In this document: piece after piece, positions 12,001 through 22,394 of the stretch
Numbering within the stretch: position 1 is the first letter of the stretch
Layout: the number at the start of each line of letters is the position of its first letter
Source of the DNA: Cymbomonas tetramitiformis
Taxonomy: Eukaryota > Chlorophyta > Pyramimonadophyceae > Pyramimonadales > Pyramimonadaceae
Assembly: GCA_001247695.2 (NCBI GenBank)
Contig: LGRX02009796.1
Span: 1-38,671, forward strand
Length of the DNA: 38,671 nt
Reading direction: 5' to 3'
The notes under the pieces: model-generated
What the model saw: the letters and a program-made list of their open reading frames with translations, nothing else
Told to the model about the DNA's origin: nothing
The model's database searches: none
Position numbers and translations under genes: made by a program

Positions 12001-15000
12001 TGCACCGTGCCTTGGTTTCTCCTGTGATTCTTTCTGGCTTTCACTCGTCTAGGTCCGAGCACCCCTGCTGGAGCCTCTGATCGCAGCACACAATTCACGG
12101 GGACGCACGGTGTAGTGTCGAGTGTCAGAATCGACTTCCCCAACCGGCTTTGGGCTTAGGGTCGCTGTCGTTCCCTCGCTCCTTCCTGCCTTAAACTCCT
12201 CACCCTGCTTGATCCTGATCTCTCTCTTCCCCTTCTCCCTGTTTTGATGTTTGATCCTCTGGCTTTGTTCAGTGATCTTTGTGCTAGGTTAGGTGGGCGA
12301 GAGTCTCCCTCCTCCCCTCTCTCTCTCTCTCTCTCTCTCAGCCGTCCTCGCCAGCTCTCACTCTCACACACACACACCCTCTCTCTCTCTCTGCCGTCCT
12401 CGCCAGCTCTCACTCTCTCTCTCTGCCTGCGGCATTGGGATTGAATGCCTGCTTCCCGCCCTCGTTCCCTGCTCTCTCACCCCGGGGCATGAAACATCAC
12501 CGTTCCTTCTCCCAAAACATTTTCCGCTGACAATCTCTTAGGGGTGCGTAAGAGTGTTCTGGAGACTGGAGGCGGCGGGGCGGGATGACTGGGCGGTTAA
12601 CCTTGTTCGCCGGCTTCTCATCATGCCTGTCTGCCGGCTTGAGCTGTACACAGGGTGGTGAGCTCCCAGCGTATCATCGAGCTGATCCGTCAGTATGCGC
12701 GACTCCGCGCCGAGCAGGTTCCCCTCTGCCTTCCCCGGTCTCTCCACTCCCCCTCCTCCGCCCCTGGATTGGGGGGTGGACTCTTGGGCTAGAGGGCTGC
12801 TGAGTGTGGTACGCGCGGGGCTGAAGGGGGCGTAGGGGTGCGCCATGCCGCGGAGCGCAGCGGCGGGGTGCACGGCGCCCTGTGAGGACATAGGGCGCCG
12901 TGGAAGGGAAGCGCTCGGCCACGTGGCAACGCAGGGAGCCGATGGATGGAGGCAGGCGTGGGGCATTAACGATGAGGCGTAGAGGAATGTGCAAAACGGG
13001 AATACCAATGAATGACGGGTCTCGGGCTGGTGACTGAAATCCCTGCGGCGTGGCCGGGTGTGGCGCAGGTGGTGGGGGAGGCGACGGCCGGCGCGCCGGG
13101 CGGGAGCGAGCTGTGCAACCCTGAAGTGCTGTGCCGCGCGAGCCTAGGGGAGCATGACACGCTGTTGGCGGCTATGTGTGAGGGCAGGGCGGTGCGGGGC
13201 GGAGGGGAGCCGGAGACTGGGGCGGCGCGTGAGGCCATGGGCGAGGCCGGGGAGGGTGGGGTCAATTTGGGGACTCCCGGGGCGGCGGGCCTGCGGAGTG
13301 ACGGGCTGTGGGAGATCGGGGGAGACGCCCGGGAGGACGCCCACAAGGGCTCGGAGCTCTGCGAGTACACGTACGTGGTCTTCCTCCGCAATGTGCGGCG
13401 TGCTCTTGAGCGCCCCTCCTCGGGAATCTCGGGCGGGGGGGGCCCGGGGGGAGGCATCCTCTCGTGCCTGCGGACCTGCTGGGTGCGGCCGCTCTTGCGG
13501 AATGCCCAGGCCTCGCAGGTGCCCTCTCTCCTCCCGTGACAGCCTGCGAAGCGAGGCCTCTGGCGCGTGCGGCGCATTCCCAAAGGATGCGGCCATATTT
13601 CAAAAGCAGAGGGGCTGGAGACTCTGGCCAGAGGAGTGGAAGCGAAACGAGTTTGGAGACGTTGATGATGAACGGATAGGGAGTCAGAACCATGGTTGTG
13701 ACTCCGCAGGAGGGTGACTCCGCGGGAGGGTGAATTCGCAGGAGGGTGATTCAGCTCACTTTTAGATTTGAGGAGGGCCCTGGGATTGGACTGACTACTG
13801 TATGGACGTGTCGGATATACACATGCATCCACCGCCATCACCTCCGACCCCTCAGAAAGAAATGTGTAATATATCGGACACAGATGATCAGGCAGGATCG
13901 GTATGAATGGTGGACGGTTCTTTGAAGCTTGGAGTTCACACGCATTGCACTTCAGTCGTGATGGAATGATTACGCTGGGAGTCAGTTGTTCGGTGCGCTG
14001 TGCAAGTCAAGGCTCCCTCGTTATAAAGCTCCCGCGCGCCGCGCCCCCCTTTCCACTTGTTGCAGCCATCAGCGAGACACCGCACACGCGCACGCACGGA
14101 GGACAAGCTGCGAGGCTGCGCTGCAGGTGACTTGCGCTACATTATAGCGGCCTTGATCCTCGGAGCGCGCGGGGGCCGCAGGCGACGCCAAGGCACGTGC
14201 TGGTGGTGCTGCCACTGCGAGGTGTCGGGGAGCGGCCGCGGGGGTCCTTGGAGGGCTTCGTGCTGGAGGCTGATTGGGGGTTCTACCAGCGGCGCCTCCT
14301 GCTTAAACTGCCCAAGGAGCGCCTCGCGCCCCCGCCAGAGCCCACCGCCTGCCCGACACCCAACTTGTCTGCGTCCCTGGCGGGGCTCGGACAGAAGGTG
14401 TCGCGCGCCCACGGGGAGCCGGCGACCTCCGTCCACAACTCCCTCCTCGCCAGCCTTCCCGCCCCTGCCGCCGCCGCCGCCATCCCCGTGGGGCTCAGCC
14501 CGAGTGGCTCCTCCGCCAGAAGTGCCTTGCTGCTCCTGATCGCCTCCCTCAAAGGTACGCCCGAGCCTGCCACCCTATTATGTAATAATACCCTATTATG
14601 TAATAATACCCTATTATGTAATAATACCCTATTATGTAATAATAGCCCCCATGCCCATCACGGGGGACTCTCCCCAGACCCACCATGAGGTTCATCAACC
14701 CCCCTCGTGCGCATTCTGAGTCCCTGGCCATACTCGCCAAATGTGACCGCCGACCACCATGCCCGTCATGTGGGACACCTCCTCCCCACATCCGCAAAGT
14801 GGGACATCCCCCCCCCCACACACACTTGTCATATGGGGTTCGTCACCCTATGCCTACCACGTGAGACTCCCCCCTCGCATCCTCCCATATGAAACCTCCT
14901 CCAGCACGCCTGCCATGTTGAAGCCCACCCCCTCCCTGCCCGGCGCGCCTGCCATATGGGACTTCCCCCCTGTAATGTTGCGCCCGGCATCGCACCACTT

Positions 15001-18000
15001 GATGGGGGGCCAGGTGGCATCAGCCAGGTGGCGCGACTTACCGAGTACAGTTCCGTGTTACCTTGAGGAAAGCTCTTTACCGCACTCTGCCATCAACGGC
15101 TCGGACGCATTTCATTCTCATTTTCTGGGACTATGCAAACCTCCGAACGCTCTAAGGCTCTTCATATATGCTAAGCGAATCTGGTCAAAGTGCCTGGGAC
15201 ATGGATCCGGCGAGCCTCTGGCGCTGGAGTCTCTCTGTGGATATGAGTGGCGCGCTGGAGCATCACGTGGCGCAGCGCAGCATCAGAGCGTGGGGTGGCG
15301 TGGCGCAGCGCAGCATCAGAGCGTGGCGTGGCGCAGCGCAGCATCGGAGTGTTGCGTGGCGTGGCGCAGCGCAGCATCAGAGCGTGGGGTGGCGTGGCGC
15401 AGCGCAGCATCAGAGCGTGGCGTGGCGCAGCGCAGCATCGGAGTGTTGCGTGGCGTGGCGCAGCGCAGCATCAGAGCGTGGGGTGGCGTGGCGCAGTGCA
15501 GCATTAGACGTGGCGTGGCGTGGCGCAGTGCAGCATTAGGCGTGGCGTGGACTGGCGCAGCGCAGCATCAGAGCGTTGCGTGGCGCATCATCAGAGCGTG
15601 GCGTGGAGTGGCGCAGCGCAGCATCAGAGCGTTGCGTGGCGTGGCGCAGCGCAGCATCAGAGCGTTGCGTGGCGTGGCGCAGCATTAGAGCATGGCGTGG
15701 CGCAGCGCAGCATTAGAGCACCTGCGCTTGGTGTGGGAGGGGCCGGGCAGATGGCAGCAGCGGAGCGCTCGGTGTCCCGGAGGTGGCCACGCTAGGGGGC
15801 ACCCTGGCGGTGCAGACCGCCGCGATAGTTGTGAACTGGATGGAGCACCAGCTGCGCCTCTTCCCGAGCGGACGAACCATGCAGCAGCTGTGCATCCTGC
15901 ATGGCGACTGTCTCCAGGTGCAGTGCCTTGCCTCGCCGACGCGCACCTCGGACCTTTCACGTTGCCGGCACCCTCTTCTACTGTATCTCATAGCGCCCTA
16001 GCGGTTACATCACCGGCACCCTCTTCTGCTGCATCTCATAGCGCCCTAGCGGTTACATCACCGGCACCCTCTTCTGCTGCATCTCATAGCGCTCGAGCGC
16101 GTTACATCACCGGCACCCTCTTCTGCTGCATCTCATAGCGCCCTAGCGGTTACATCACCGGCACCTCTTCTGCTGTATCTCATAAGCCCTAGCGGTTACA
16201 TTACCGGCACCCTCTTCTGCTGCATCTCATAGCGCCCTAGCGGTTACATCACGGCACCCTCTTCTACTGTATCTCATAGCGCCCTAGCGGTTACATCACC
16301 GGCACCCTCTTCTGCTGCATCTCATAGCGCCCTAGCGGTTACATCACCGGCACCCTCTTCTGCTGCATCTCATAGCGCTCGAGCGCGTTACATCGCCCTT
16401 GGGTCATCACACTGCATCGTTCCATCTCTCGACTCACCCTCTGTCGGGGGCGATGGAGTTGTAGAGACCATGCCGGAGCTTTCAGTAAGACATAGGGCGC
16501 GGGTAGACCGGATGGTAGACGGGTGGCAATAGCCTTGTGAGTTCGTGGCAAAGTAGACGGCCGTCACGGACGGACGGGCAGCCAGTGGAGGTGTCAACGT
16601 GGGAGAGGGAGGTGTGGAGGGGAGGTCGACAGCTGGCAGACACAGCAGAGGAGCTGGCAACGGCGATCGGAGGGGCGCAGGCGGAGCCGCACATGCTGCT
16701 GCACCTCGGGGGCGGGGGCAGAATCATGGCCTCTGAGGGCCTGGAGCTCACCGTGCGTATGGGCGCACCACCAGGGCTGCGGCACACCCTCGCCACGCTG
16801 CAGGCTCTGGTGAGTGGCCGGCCCATGCGCCCCCCCGCGTCCTGTGGGCTTCGCGGTCCGCCTCAAGCCCCTTGGCTTCGCCGCCCGCCTCCAATCCCTG
16901 TTGCCTTGGCCGCCCAGCACTGTCCCCGTCTGGCTTTGCCACCCGCTCCCAGCACCTCGGAGTGTCGCCACCTTTCCGAAGCCCCTCGCCTTTGCTTGCC
17001 CTCAATGTGCTCCGTTGGCTCCCCGCTAATCTCGGCTGTTGGCTCCTTGCCATTCTCATTGATTTGACCTTTATCTCCATAGGTGCTGCTCAGTTCTATT
17101 CTGGAATGCACGGTGCCGATCCGCAGGGCTTGGCTTTGGGCTGTCCCCCTGCGCAGGCCGTCTGTGCCACTGCTTTGATTCTTTTGATGGCACTAATCTG
17201 GCAGTCCCACTCCTGCTCCCACATCCCCTTTTCACCCGTTGACTGGGCAGCTGTATGCTTTCGAGCCCACCCTGCGCTGCTGGTCCGTGCACCGATGCCA
17301 GGAGTACGTACACCCTCTGAGACAGCAACGCCGCTGCCTTACCGGTTCGGCCATCTGTTCGATGGGGGATGGGGAGGGACGGTGGCAGACGAGGCGACTG
17401 CGGCTATTCATTGGCCATCTCACAGAGTGGCTGGCGGACGAGATGGGCGATGTCTCCAGCTCAATGTGGGGCGGCCAGGGTAAAAATGTTAGCGCCTGGC
17501 ACTCAAAGAGCGAGCCAGTGGTGCGCGCCCCTGTCGCCCTCAACCCTCGCCCGGTGCTGCTGTGAGCCTTCCTAGCGGACGTCCAGAAGGTGGTGCCCTG
17601 CACCCATCTGAGCACGGGAAACGGATGTGAGCACTTGGTGGTCGTCAAGGTGGGGTGTCGTGGCGTCGCACACAACGGTCATGCGCGGTGTGAGAAACAG
17701 TGAGTGGCCTGTGCACTTGATGGGCTGGCGGCTGCCTGGGCGTGATTCCAGGGTCCGAGCTCGGTGGTGCAGCGCCTCGGAGAAGAGCTGCTTCGGCCGC
17801 TCGCCACAGCCATCACCCTCATGGATAAGCGCACCCGGTTGCAGCCCGCATTGCTTCCTCATATACGCTTAGTCCCCTTGACACTCTCTTGCCCGGGCAT
17901 CTCGGCACGTCTGTCCCCATGATCCGCCTGCCCTGCACTTCCTCGCAAACCTGCCATTTTGTACCGCCAGCTGCGATGGTGTGTGCTGTGCATCCTCCTC

Positions 18001-18941
18001 AGTGATCGCGCGGCCCTCTCGCACTGCAAGATCATGAGTTCACAGATGAAGCAGATTCGTGACCCGTGGGATGCTTGCGGCGGGGAGGGGTGGGGGGCGT
18101 GCGTGCCATGGGGCTTCGGTGCAGGGATACGCTTATGGCGGCTGCTGGGACGAAGGTGCTGCACAGTCTCTTGGCGCACCTGACCCGGTTGAACCGGAAG
18201 ATATCGCTGCGGGGAGCGCGCCAGCTCCAGCTGGATGTGGATTACGTGTACCGCGAGGTGTGCCAGGCTTCCTTCAACGAGCTGAACCTCGTGAACTCCG
18301 CCCGCTTCGACCGAGATAGACAGCGGGACCGGTGGGCTCCCCTCCGCTCACCCATCCGACTGAGCGCCACGAGTTGTAAACTTTTCCCTGGAAGATTAAC
18401 GTAATGTTCACACGGTGATCCACGGAATTGTAGTGATTTGGGAAAACGCCGTCAATCAAGCTTACCCCCAAATAACGGATGAGGGCCTCGTGTCTGTTCA
18501 TCTCCTCCTAGATCAACGACCGGCTGACAGGTGCGGAATGCGTTTGCGTTGTCGGCGCATGAGACGAAAATCGGTTATTTTGACCTTTGCTTGGCGGAGC
18601 CCTGTGGGTGCTGCGGCTACATTCTTCAGTACTGCGGCAATACTATGTATGGGCTACGGGTGTGATTAATGGTTGTGATTTGGTTGCTATGCAGGGGGAG
18701 CAACGAAGGGGCAGGCATCGCACATGTAGAGCCAGCAGGGTTGTGCTTAGACCAAACTCAGATATACGAAATGACCCGCCAGCATTTCCGGCGGGCACGC
18801 GCCATCTGTCAGCTCCTTCTGGTGACCCCCGTGACCCTCTTGCACCTTCGCACTTGTGAAGCTGCAACACTACTTTCTGCGTTCGATAGGAAGTCGTTGG
18901 ATGACTGTTGCACCTCTTACGGGCCATATTGTGCGAATTGA
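6011..18941 (+). CDS. SEC8: Exocyst complex subunit SEC8/EXOC4-like, multi-exon
   Basis: SEC8 belongs to the exocyst, the octameric complex that tethers secretory vesicles to the plasma membrane. I built this by hand from exons with matching phases: 6011-6169, 6849-7054, 7450-7589, 8588-8692, 8898-~9062, ~10637-10813, 12654-12717, 13069-13518, 14182-14554, 15751-15917, 16582-16809, 17083-17163, 17251-17520, 17752-17837, 18125-18257, 18512-18530, 18630-18646, 18813-18941. Landmarks against my memory of animal SEC8, all in the family's order: EYLATATKL near 6015; an AHAEVLSSLMQHLQ helix (8588 exon); DWLVAVVALQRLVLLL (8898 exon); LFRF-like SPFKEQRF (10.7 kb); GARQLQLDVDYVYREI then LRQYYLLL at the end, matching the ARQYYEML region. 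Weak points: the true start is not found; frames shift at about 6150; the 8898 exon runs into a stop at 9063; the 10.7-kb exon is tentative; there is an extra Pro/Ala-rich insert at 14182-14554. A different CATCHR-family tether such as COG7 is the main alternative. Confidence 0.5.
6149..6286 (+). CDS. Alternative-frame exon in the SEC8-like gene
   Basis: The frame that reads ELIQDGEVSIVCERYAQSLG is open from after a TGA at 6131 to a good donor (CAG then GTGCGA) at 6287. It overlaps the end of the 6011-6169 exon in another frame. Both stretches look protein-like. Either a frameshift or sequencing error near 6150 joins them, or only one is real. The following acceptor (TTATTTCAG, ending about 6377) has a strong pyrimidine tract, but the frame after it is unclear. 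Confidence 0.3.
7706..8338. repeat. 51-bp minisatellite inside a SEC8-like intron
   Basis: About 13 copies of a 51-bp unit containing GTGCACTACAAGCTGCCAGC. Early and late copies are nearly identical; the middle ones carry deletions. Because 51 is a multiple of three, long artificial ORFs run through it (Ala/Gln/Pro-rich 17-residue repeats). It lies between the donor at 7590 and the acceptor at 8587, whose phases match without it, so I treat it as intronic. Confidence 0.85.
8437..8562. repeat. ~43-bp tandem repeat, three copies
   Basis: Three near-identical units containing GGCGGTGCAAGCTGCGG and GAAGGTGGCTGACAAGTGGG, just upstream of the 3' splice site at 8587. It shares the intron with the 51-bp array. 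Confidence 0.85.
8694..8776. repeat. ~28-bp GC-rich tandem repeat next to a 5' splice site
   Basis: Three copies of a unit containing CGCCTCTCCGCGCCCCCGCC begin directly after the donor at 8693. The array therefore overlaps the first bases of the intron. Confidence 0.8.
9318..9490. repeat. ~30-bp tandem repeat (GATCCACCGGCTCACACCAC)
   Basis: Six imperfect copies of a 28-31-bp unit. Diverged copies in the same orientation reappear at about 10405-10512 (GCTTGATCCACTGACTCG). A (CCATCT)n hexamer run follows at about 9599-9632. This lies in the long gap between the 8898 and 12654 exons. Confidence 0.8.
9518..9662 (+). repeat. Dispersed repeat, copy 1 (inverted partner at 13.7 kb)
   Basis: This stretch, with words like GGAGTCACCCTCCT, CCATGGTTC and AACTCATTTCGCTCCCACTC, matches the reverse complement of about 13626-13752 along its length. 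Two introns of the same gene therefore carry an inverted copy of one repeat. No coding potential is apparent. Confidence 0.6.
10251..10296. repeat. Perfect 11-bp inverted repeat
   Basis: CGCGACAGTCC at 10251-10261 is the exact reverse complement of 10286-10296, with a 24-bp loop. Just upstream (about 9975-10180) the word GCTCCGTC and its complement recur many times in both orientations, so the area is a cluster of small palindromes. Confidence 0.65.
10795..10854. repeat. 30-bp direct duplication with CACGTGGGACAT
   Basis: A 30-bp unit ending GGCGCCACGTGGGACAT is duplicated exactly; a third partial copy sits near 10936. The tentative 10.7-kb exon of the SEC8-like gene would use a donor (CCAC then GTGGGA) that lies inside this repeat, so the duplication also duplicates the splice site. 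Confidence 0.7.
11041..11320. repeat. CT/CA microsatellite and ATTATTT repeat
   Basis: A (CT)n/(CA)n run at about 11041-11070 is followed by C/T-rich sequence, then by a TTATTA-type array at about 11232-11315. A second (CT)n cluster occupies about 12314-12430. These lie in the intron before the 12654 exon. Confidence 0.8.
13626..13752 (-). repeat. Dispersed repeat, copy 2 (inverted partner at 9.5 kb)
   Basis: It is the reverse complement of about 9518-9662. It begins about 100 bp downstream of the donor at 13519 and ends in an 18-19-bp tandem motif with GGGTGACTCCGCAGGA. Confidence 0.6.
14571..14642. repeat. 18-bp tandem repeat CCCTATTATGTAATAATA
   Basis: Four exact copies start 16 bases after the donor at 14555. 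The unit is AT-rich in an otherwise GC-rich intron and contains a TATTA/TAATA palindrome. Degenerate repeats with CATATGGGAC and CATGTGGGAC continue to about 14970. Confidence 0.9.
15250..15722. repeat. GC-rich minisatellite (GTGGCGCAGCGCAGCATCAG)
   Basis: More than a dozen imperfect units of about 28-40 bp built on GTGGCGCAGCGCAGCAT. It ends just upstream of the 3' splice site at 15750. The length variation suggests slippage or unequal exchange. Confidence 0.85.
15964..16395. repeat. 48-bp minisatellite, nine copies
   Basis: Nine units of 47-49 bp containing CCGGCACCCTCTTCTGCTGC and CATAGCGCCCTAGCGGTTAC. The array starts about 45 bp after the donor at 15918. Copies are highly similar, suggesting recent expansion. 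Confidence 0.9.
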
Positions 18942-18949
18942 ATCCCGGT

Positions 18950-20430
18950 GCAACTGCTGGGGGCCATCTAGAGAATTGTAGCTGCGCCAATTTGCTGTCG
19001 GGAATTGTAATATGGTTGCTGCAGGAGGAACATACAATATAGAGTTGCAGATTTCACTTTGGTTGATTGCGGAATGTTTAGATCGATGTCATTACGTTAG
19101 GCGTATGTGGTCGCGAGGAATTTTGTCACCTGTGGAATGATGTTTTTGGGGTAAGGGCAACAGGAGGAAGGAAAAGTTGACCCTCATAATTGGTATCATC
19201 TGCCAGATGCCCATGTCTGGATAAAATTGAGACTAGGGCGATGAATGTTTGTATGCATGGGGAAATGCATACTAATTTCAGTTGATTATATAGCTATATA
19301 TTACTGTATATATAACATAACTATATATATATATATATAGTAAAATTGCACGGCAAGGATGATATATTTGCCGTATCCCTATGATTTTGATGGGTGGTGG
19401 TTGGCCATGCCTTTCCGTCATCAGATTCACAGGGTGATGTTGATCGATGCGTTTTATGAGTAGGCGCTGTATCCTCGTAAGATAGCTGGGACATGAATCT
19501 TCGCCGTGCAGTATAGAGCTGGGCATGCGGTTCCTAGTACATGCATGCCAGTACTTTCGGGGTGAGCGGTGAAAGTCCACATCAAGGTTATATCAACCCG
19601 TAAACCGATTTTGAACCAATATACTAAGATATGATGAGGGTGATAATGGCAAGTTCTTAACTTCGCCCCGATTCTTGTAAGGAGACATGTGGCAAATTTA
19701 TTCCATTTGCACATGTGTGGCGTTCGGATGGGATTGGGTGACAACTCGCGAACATCTATTTTAGTCATATTCATAATCATGAGCAATGAGGGAAATCACG
19801 AAAACATGCCATTTTAGGTTTATTGGCGCTTATTATAAGTTGGAAAATCTAGGCAATGATCAGGTGATAAGGTTGTACGACGTCTTAGAATACTTTGTAG
19901 CAAATTATTTTGTGCAAATCGCGAGACTGTTCAGAGCCATTATCTTCTCGCCGATGTGTTTCGTACTCACTCGCTCTCACGTTTCGATAAATACGATATA
20001 TCACGCGAAGAGTTGGAAAGTTACACTCTTACGAACTCTACGAATCTTATAAGGAACTATGACTGATGATACATCCATTTGCGCGTGCTGCCAGGGAATT
20101 TTTTTCTCCCGAACACACTCTATCCGCATGCCCTCTTTTCCGACGAGGGCACCAGGCAGTACGACATATTGGTGCTGGGCACGATATGATACGTATGTTC
20201 TCTAATGTACACACACACACACACACGTTGAGGCAAGGAGACATGTGCGGCTGCTGTGCTCTCCTGCACTGCGACTGGCGTGAGTCTTCTGGGTCAGCTC
20301 CTGTCGCTCCTGTTAAAAGTCTTTTCGTGCGAGCCATGGTTAATTCACGCGACCGGTGAACGTGAATTTAGAAGACTGTGTTGACAGTGGAGTTAAAGCT
20401 TGTTCACGGTATGTCTGCAGATTATCGCGT
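18950..20430. other. Non-coding interval after the SEC8-like gene
   Basis: Base composition becomes AT-rich after the stop at 18939-18941. I find no gene. The interval holds a (TA)n microsatellite at about 19280-19340 and a (CA)n run at about 20206-20226. Short ORFs here lack domain signals. Confidence 0.5.
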
Positions 20431-20439
20431 ACTAATTTC

Positions 20440-20655
20440 ATTTGCCTACGCGGGCACGAGATGACCATTAAAATCATTCGCCTACGCGCAGACTACCATT
20501 AAAATTATTTGCCTTCGCGCAGACTACATTAAAATCATTTGCCTACGCGCAGACTACATTAAAATCATTTGCCTACGCGCATACTACATTAAAATCATTT
20601 GCCTACGCGCATACTACCATATATGACATTTGCCTGAGCGCATTGCACATTAAAC
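20440..20655. repeat. 31-bp tandem repeat followed by (TA)n and (GA)n
   Basis: Six to seven units containing CATTTGCCTACGCGCAGACT, with ATTAAAAT between. A (TA)n run follows at about 20659-20683, then (GA)n to about 20695. There are no unique spacers, so it is a minisatellite. Confidence 0.85.
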
Positions 20656-20843
20656 CGATATATATATATATATATAGTATATATAGAGAGAGAGAAGTAT
20701 CAGAAAATGTATTGCAAGGTTCGCATATCAAAATTGAAATGGCAAAAGCACCGCCAACAAACAAAACCATCCAAACGCCAAAACCTACCACCTAAATCAA
20801 CATCGTGCAAATTTCCTGCGTTCACCCATACTGATAATCATGA

Positions 20844-21518
20844 CTAGCCCTGCAAGCAATATCGTAGCCCTGCGAGCCGTGCAGGGCAACCGCCATCCGC
20901 TGCATGAACCAACAGGTCAAAAAGCTCCGCGTGCTCCATGTGCACCATCGTCTTCCTAAAACAATCGGGCTTGCCTGCTCTGTATACAATTGCCGAAGAA
21001 ATTCCATGTCGATTTCCCCAAACCTCCATGAGACTCCATCGCAAAAGGCACAAGAGTGTGAGGCCAGATTGGCCCGTACAATGCCCGCTTGGCTCGCTCA
21101 TCGGTGCCGCCGCAGCCCGCATCGGCTTTCTAGCAGCCCGGTTCACATACCAGGCATACCAAGGGAATGCAAGGCTCGCGTCAATCACGATCTGTCTGCC
21201 TTGTCCATCGTGGTTGAGCACTATGATGACAGGCTTCCACTCAGGCGAATACCCGTGATGATTGCGATCCGCCACGATAACAAACGCTGGATCGAAGACT
21301 TGCTTTAGCATAGATGCCAACACACCACGAACGGCATGATGTGCCGTGATAGGCCATTCACGCCGGTTACAGACAAGGTAGTGGTCGCCAAAGGGGACAA
21401 AAAGAAGCATCACACATACAGTATGCACGCCGGCTATAGAATAGGCATCGGGGCACCCGGTTGCAAAGCCAAGGCAACAGCTGCCTGAGTGGCAGGTGTT
21501 GTCCCTATTGCTGGGCAC
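20844..21518 (-). pseudogene. Retroelement nuclease-domain remnant
   Basis: This 224-codon frame contains, in order, ITAHHAVRGVLASML, WKPVIIVLNHDGQGR, QIVIDASLAFP and YVNRAARKPM. That order (His-rich helix, PD-like strand, IDV/IDA strand, Y-V-x-x-A-A) resembles the restriction-like nuclease region at the C-terminus of non-LTR reverse transcriptases in algae and protists. I find no reverse transcriptase motif upstream on this strand, so it would be a fragment. Plus-strand ORFs overlap it. The assignment rests on pattern memory only. Confidence 0.35.
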
Positions 21519-22394
21519 GCTTGTGTGGATGGCACAACCTCAACTACCGCGCGCGCGCTTCGCATTAGTGGCCGTCTGGGCGACGCTGGAGGCATTCAGG
21601 TACATCTGCGTTGCTGGTGGGGCACAGTGCTTGTGGAGAGCCACCGTAACTCGCAGGTTACTAGCACGCGGGGTGTGGGCACGCGAATCGGCACGACAGG
21701 CGCCTTGGAGATGCAAAAGTTCACTGACAGGTGGTCTAACCGTATTCTGTGGACACCTATTACTCATGAGTGGCACAGTCTGACGGCTGGCAGGACTGCA
21801 CCACGTGCGTGTATGGCAGTGGTGGGTGCCGCCGTCCAGACTCTTGCTGTGCTTGGCAGCCAAGCGCAGGTGCAGCCTGGCGTGAGCGCGACGTTCGTCA
21901 TCATGGTGGCAGTTGTGCACTTTTGGAGCCTGGGAGGGGTCGCCACGGACGACGCTTCGAGGGGAACCTTTACTGCCAAGGCACGTGAGTGTTGGATGCA
22001 AACCGGGGAGGTTTTATACAGAGTGGCCGCGGCAGGGCCAGCCACCTTGGCAGAAATCCCGCGCCGTATGCGCAAGCCGATTCGCGGCCAGGCTTCAGCA
22101 ATAATATTACAACACGCGGTCGCATGCTACAGGGCCGCGCGCGTAGTCTACGCGGTGCTGGTGCTGCTGCTCAATGCGCACATCGCTGCTGGTGGGAGTT
22201 TGAGCTGGATGCACGGGCGGAGGATGCTGTGGTGTATACTAGCTCTACACTCCCCGGCCAAGCCGGCAGGTGCTGGCAGGAGTTTAAAACTTTTGATACT
22301 GCTTGCTGCCGCACTATGGGTATCCTGGGTGACACCTGGGGGGGCTGTGGGTGGCACGCACACTGCGGGGGTGGCGCGTTCTTGCCCGTTATAG
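21489..22394 (+). CDS. Unassigned 301-codon ORF, hydrophobic stretches
   Basis: The frame has several Ala/Val/Leu-rich stretches (around residues 110-160 and 215-290) that could be membrane segments, but I recognise no family. Other plus-strand frames are open over the same ground, and splice sites are not obvious. It may be a fossil ORF of a mobile element or a by-product of GC-rich sequence. Confidence 0.2.
   Translation: MAGVVPIAGHACVDGTTSTTARALRISGRLGDAGGIQVHLRCWWGTVLVESHRNSQVTSTRGVGTRIGTTGALEMQKFTDRWSNRILWTPITHEWHSLTAGRTAPRACMAVVGAAVQTLAVLGSQAQVQPGVSATFVIMVAVVHFWSLGGVATDDASRGTFTAKARECWMQTGEVLYRVAAAGPATLAEIPRRMRKPIRGQASAIILQHAVACYRAARVVYAVLVLLLNAHIAAGGSLSWMHGRRMLWCILALHSPAKPAGAGRSLKLLILLAAALWVSWVTPGGAVGGTHTAGVARSCPL

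Noticed and set aside
13069..14554. HORMA-domain (REV7-like) protein
   Set aside because: Resemblance covered a few short stretches only. The exons are in phase with flanking exons that fit SEC8 better.
15171..15688. ORFs on both strands with AAQHQSVAWRG-type repeats
   Set aside because: Product of the GTGGCGCAGCGCAGCAT minisatellite, which is open in most frames.
17251..18257. Gamma-tubulin complex protein or COG7
   Set aside because: Single motifs matched, but the order of landmarks from 6 to 18.9 kb and the LRQYY terminus fit SEC8 better. COG7 stays as an alternative.
20440..20655. CRISPR-like array
   Set aside because: The units abut one another with no unique spacers and the context is eukaryotic.
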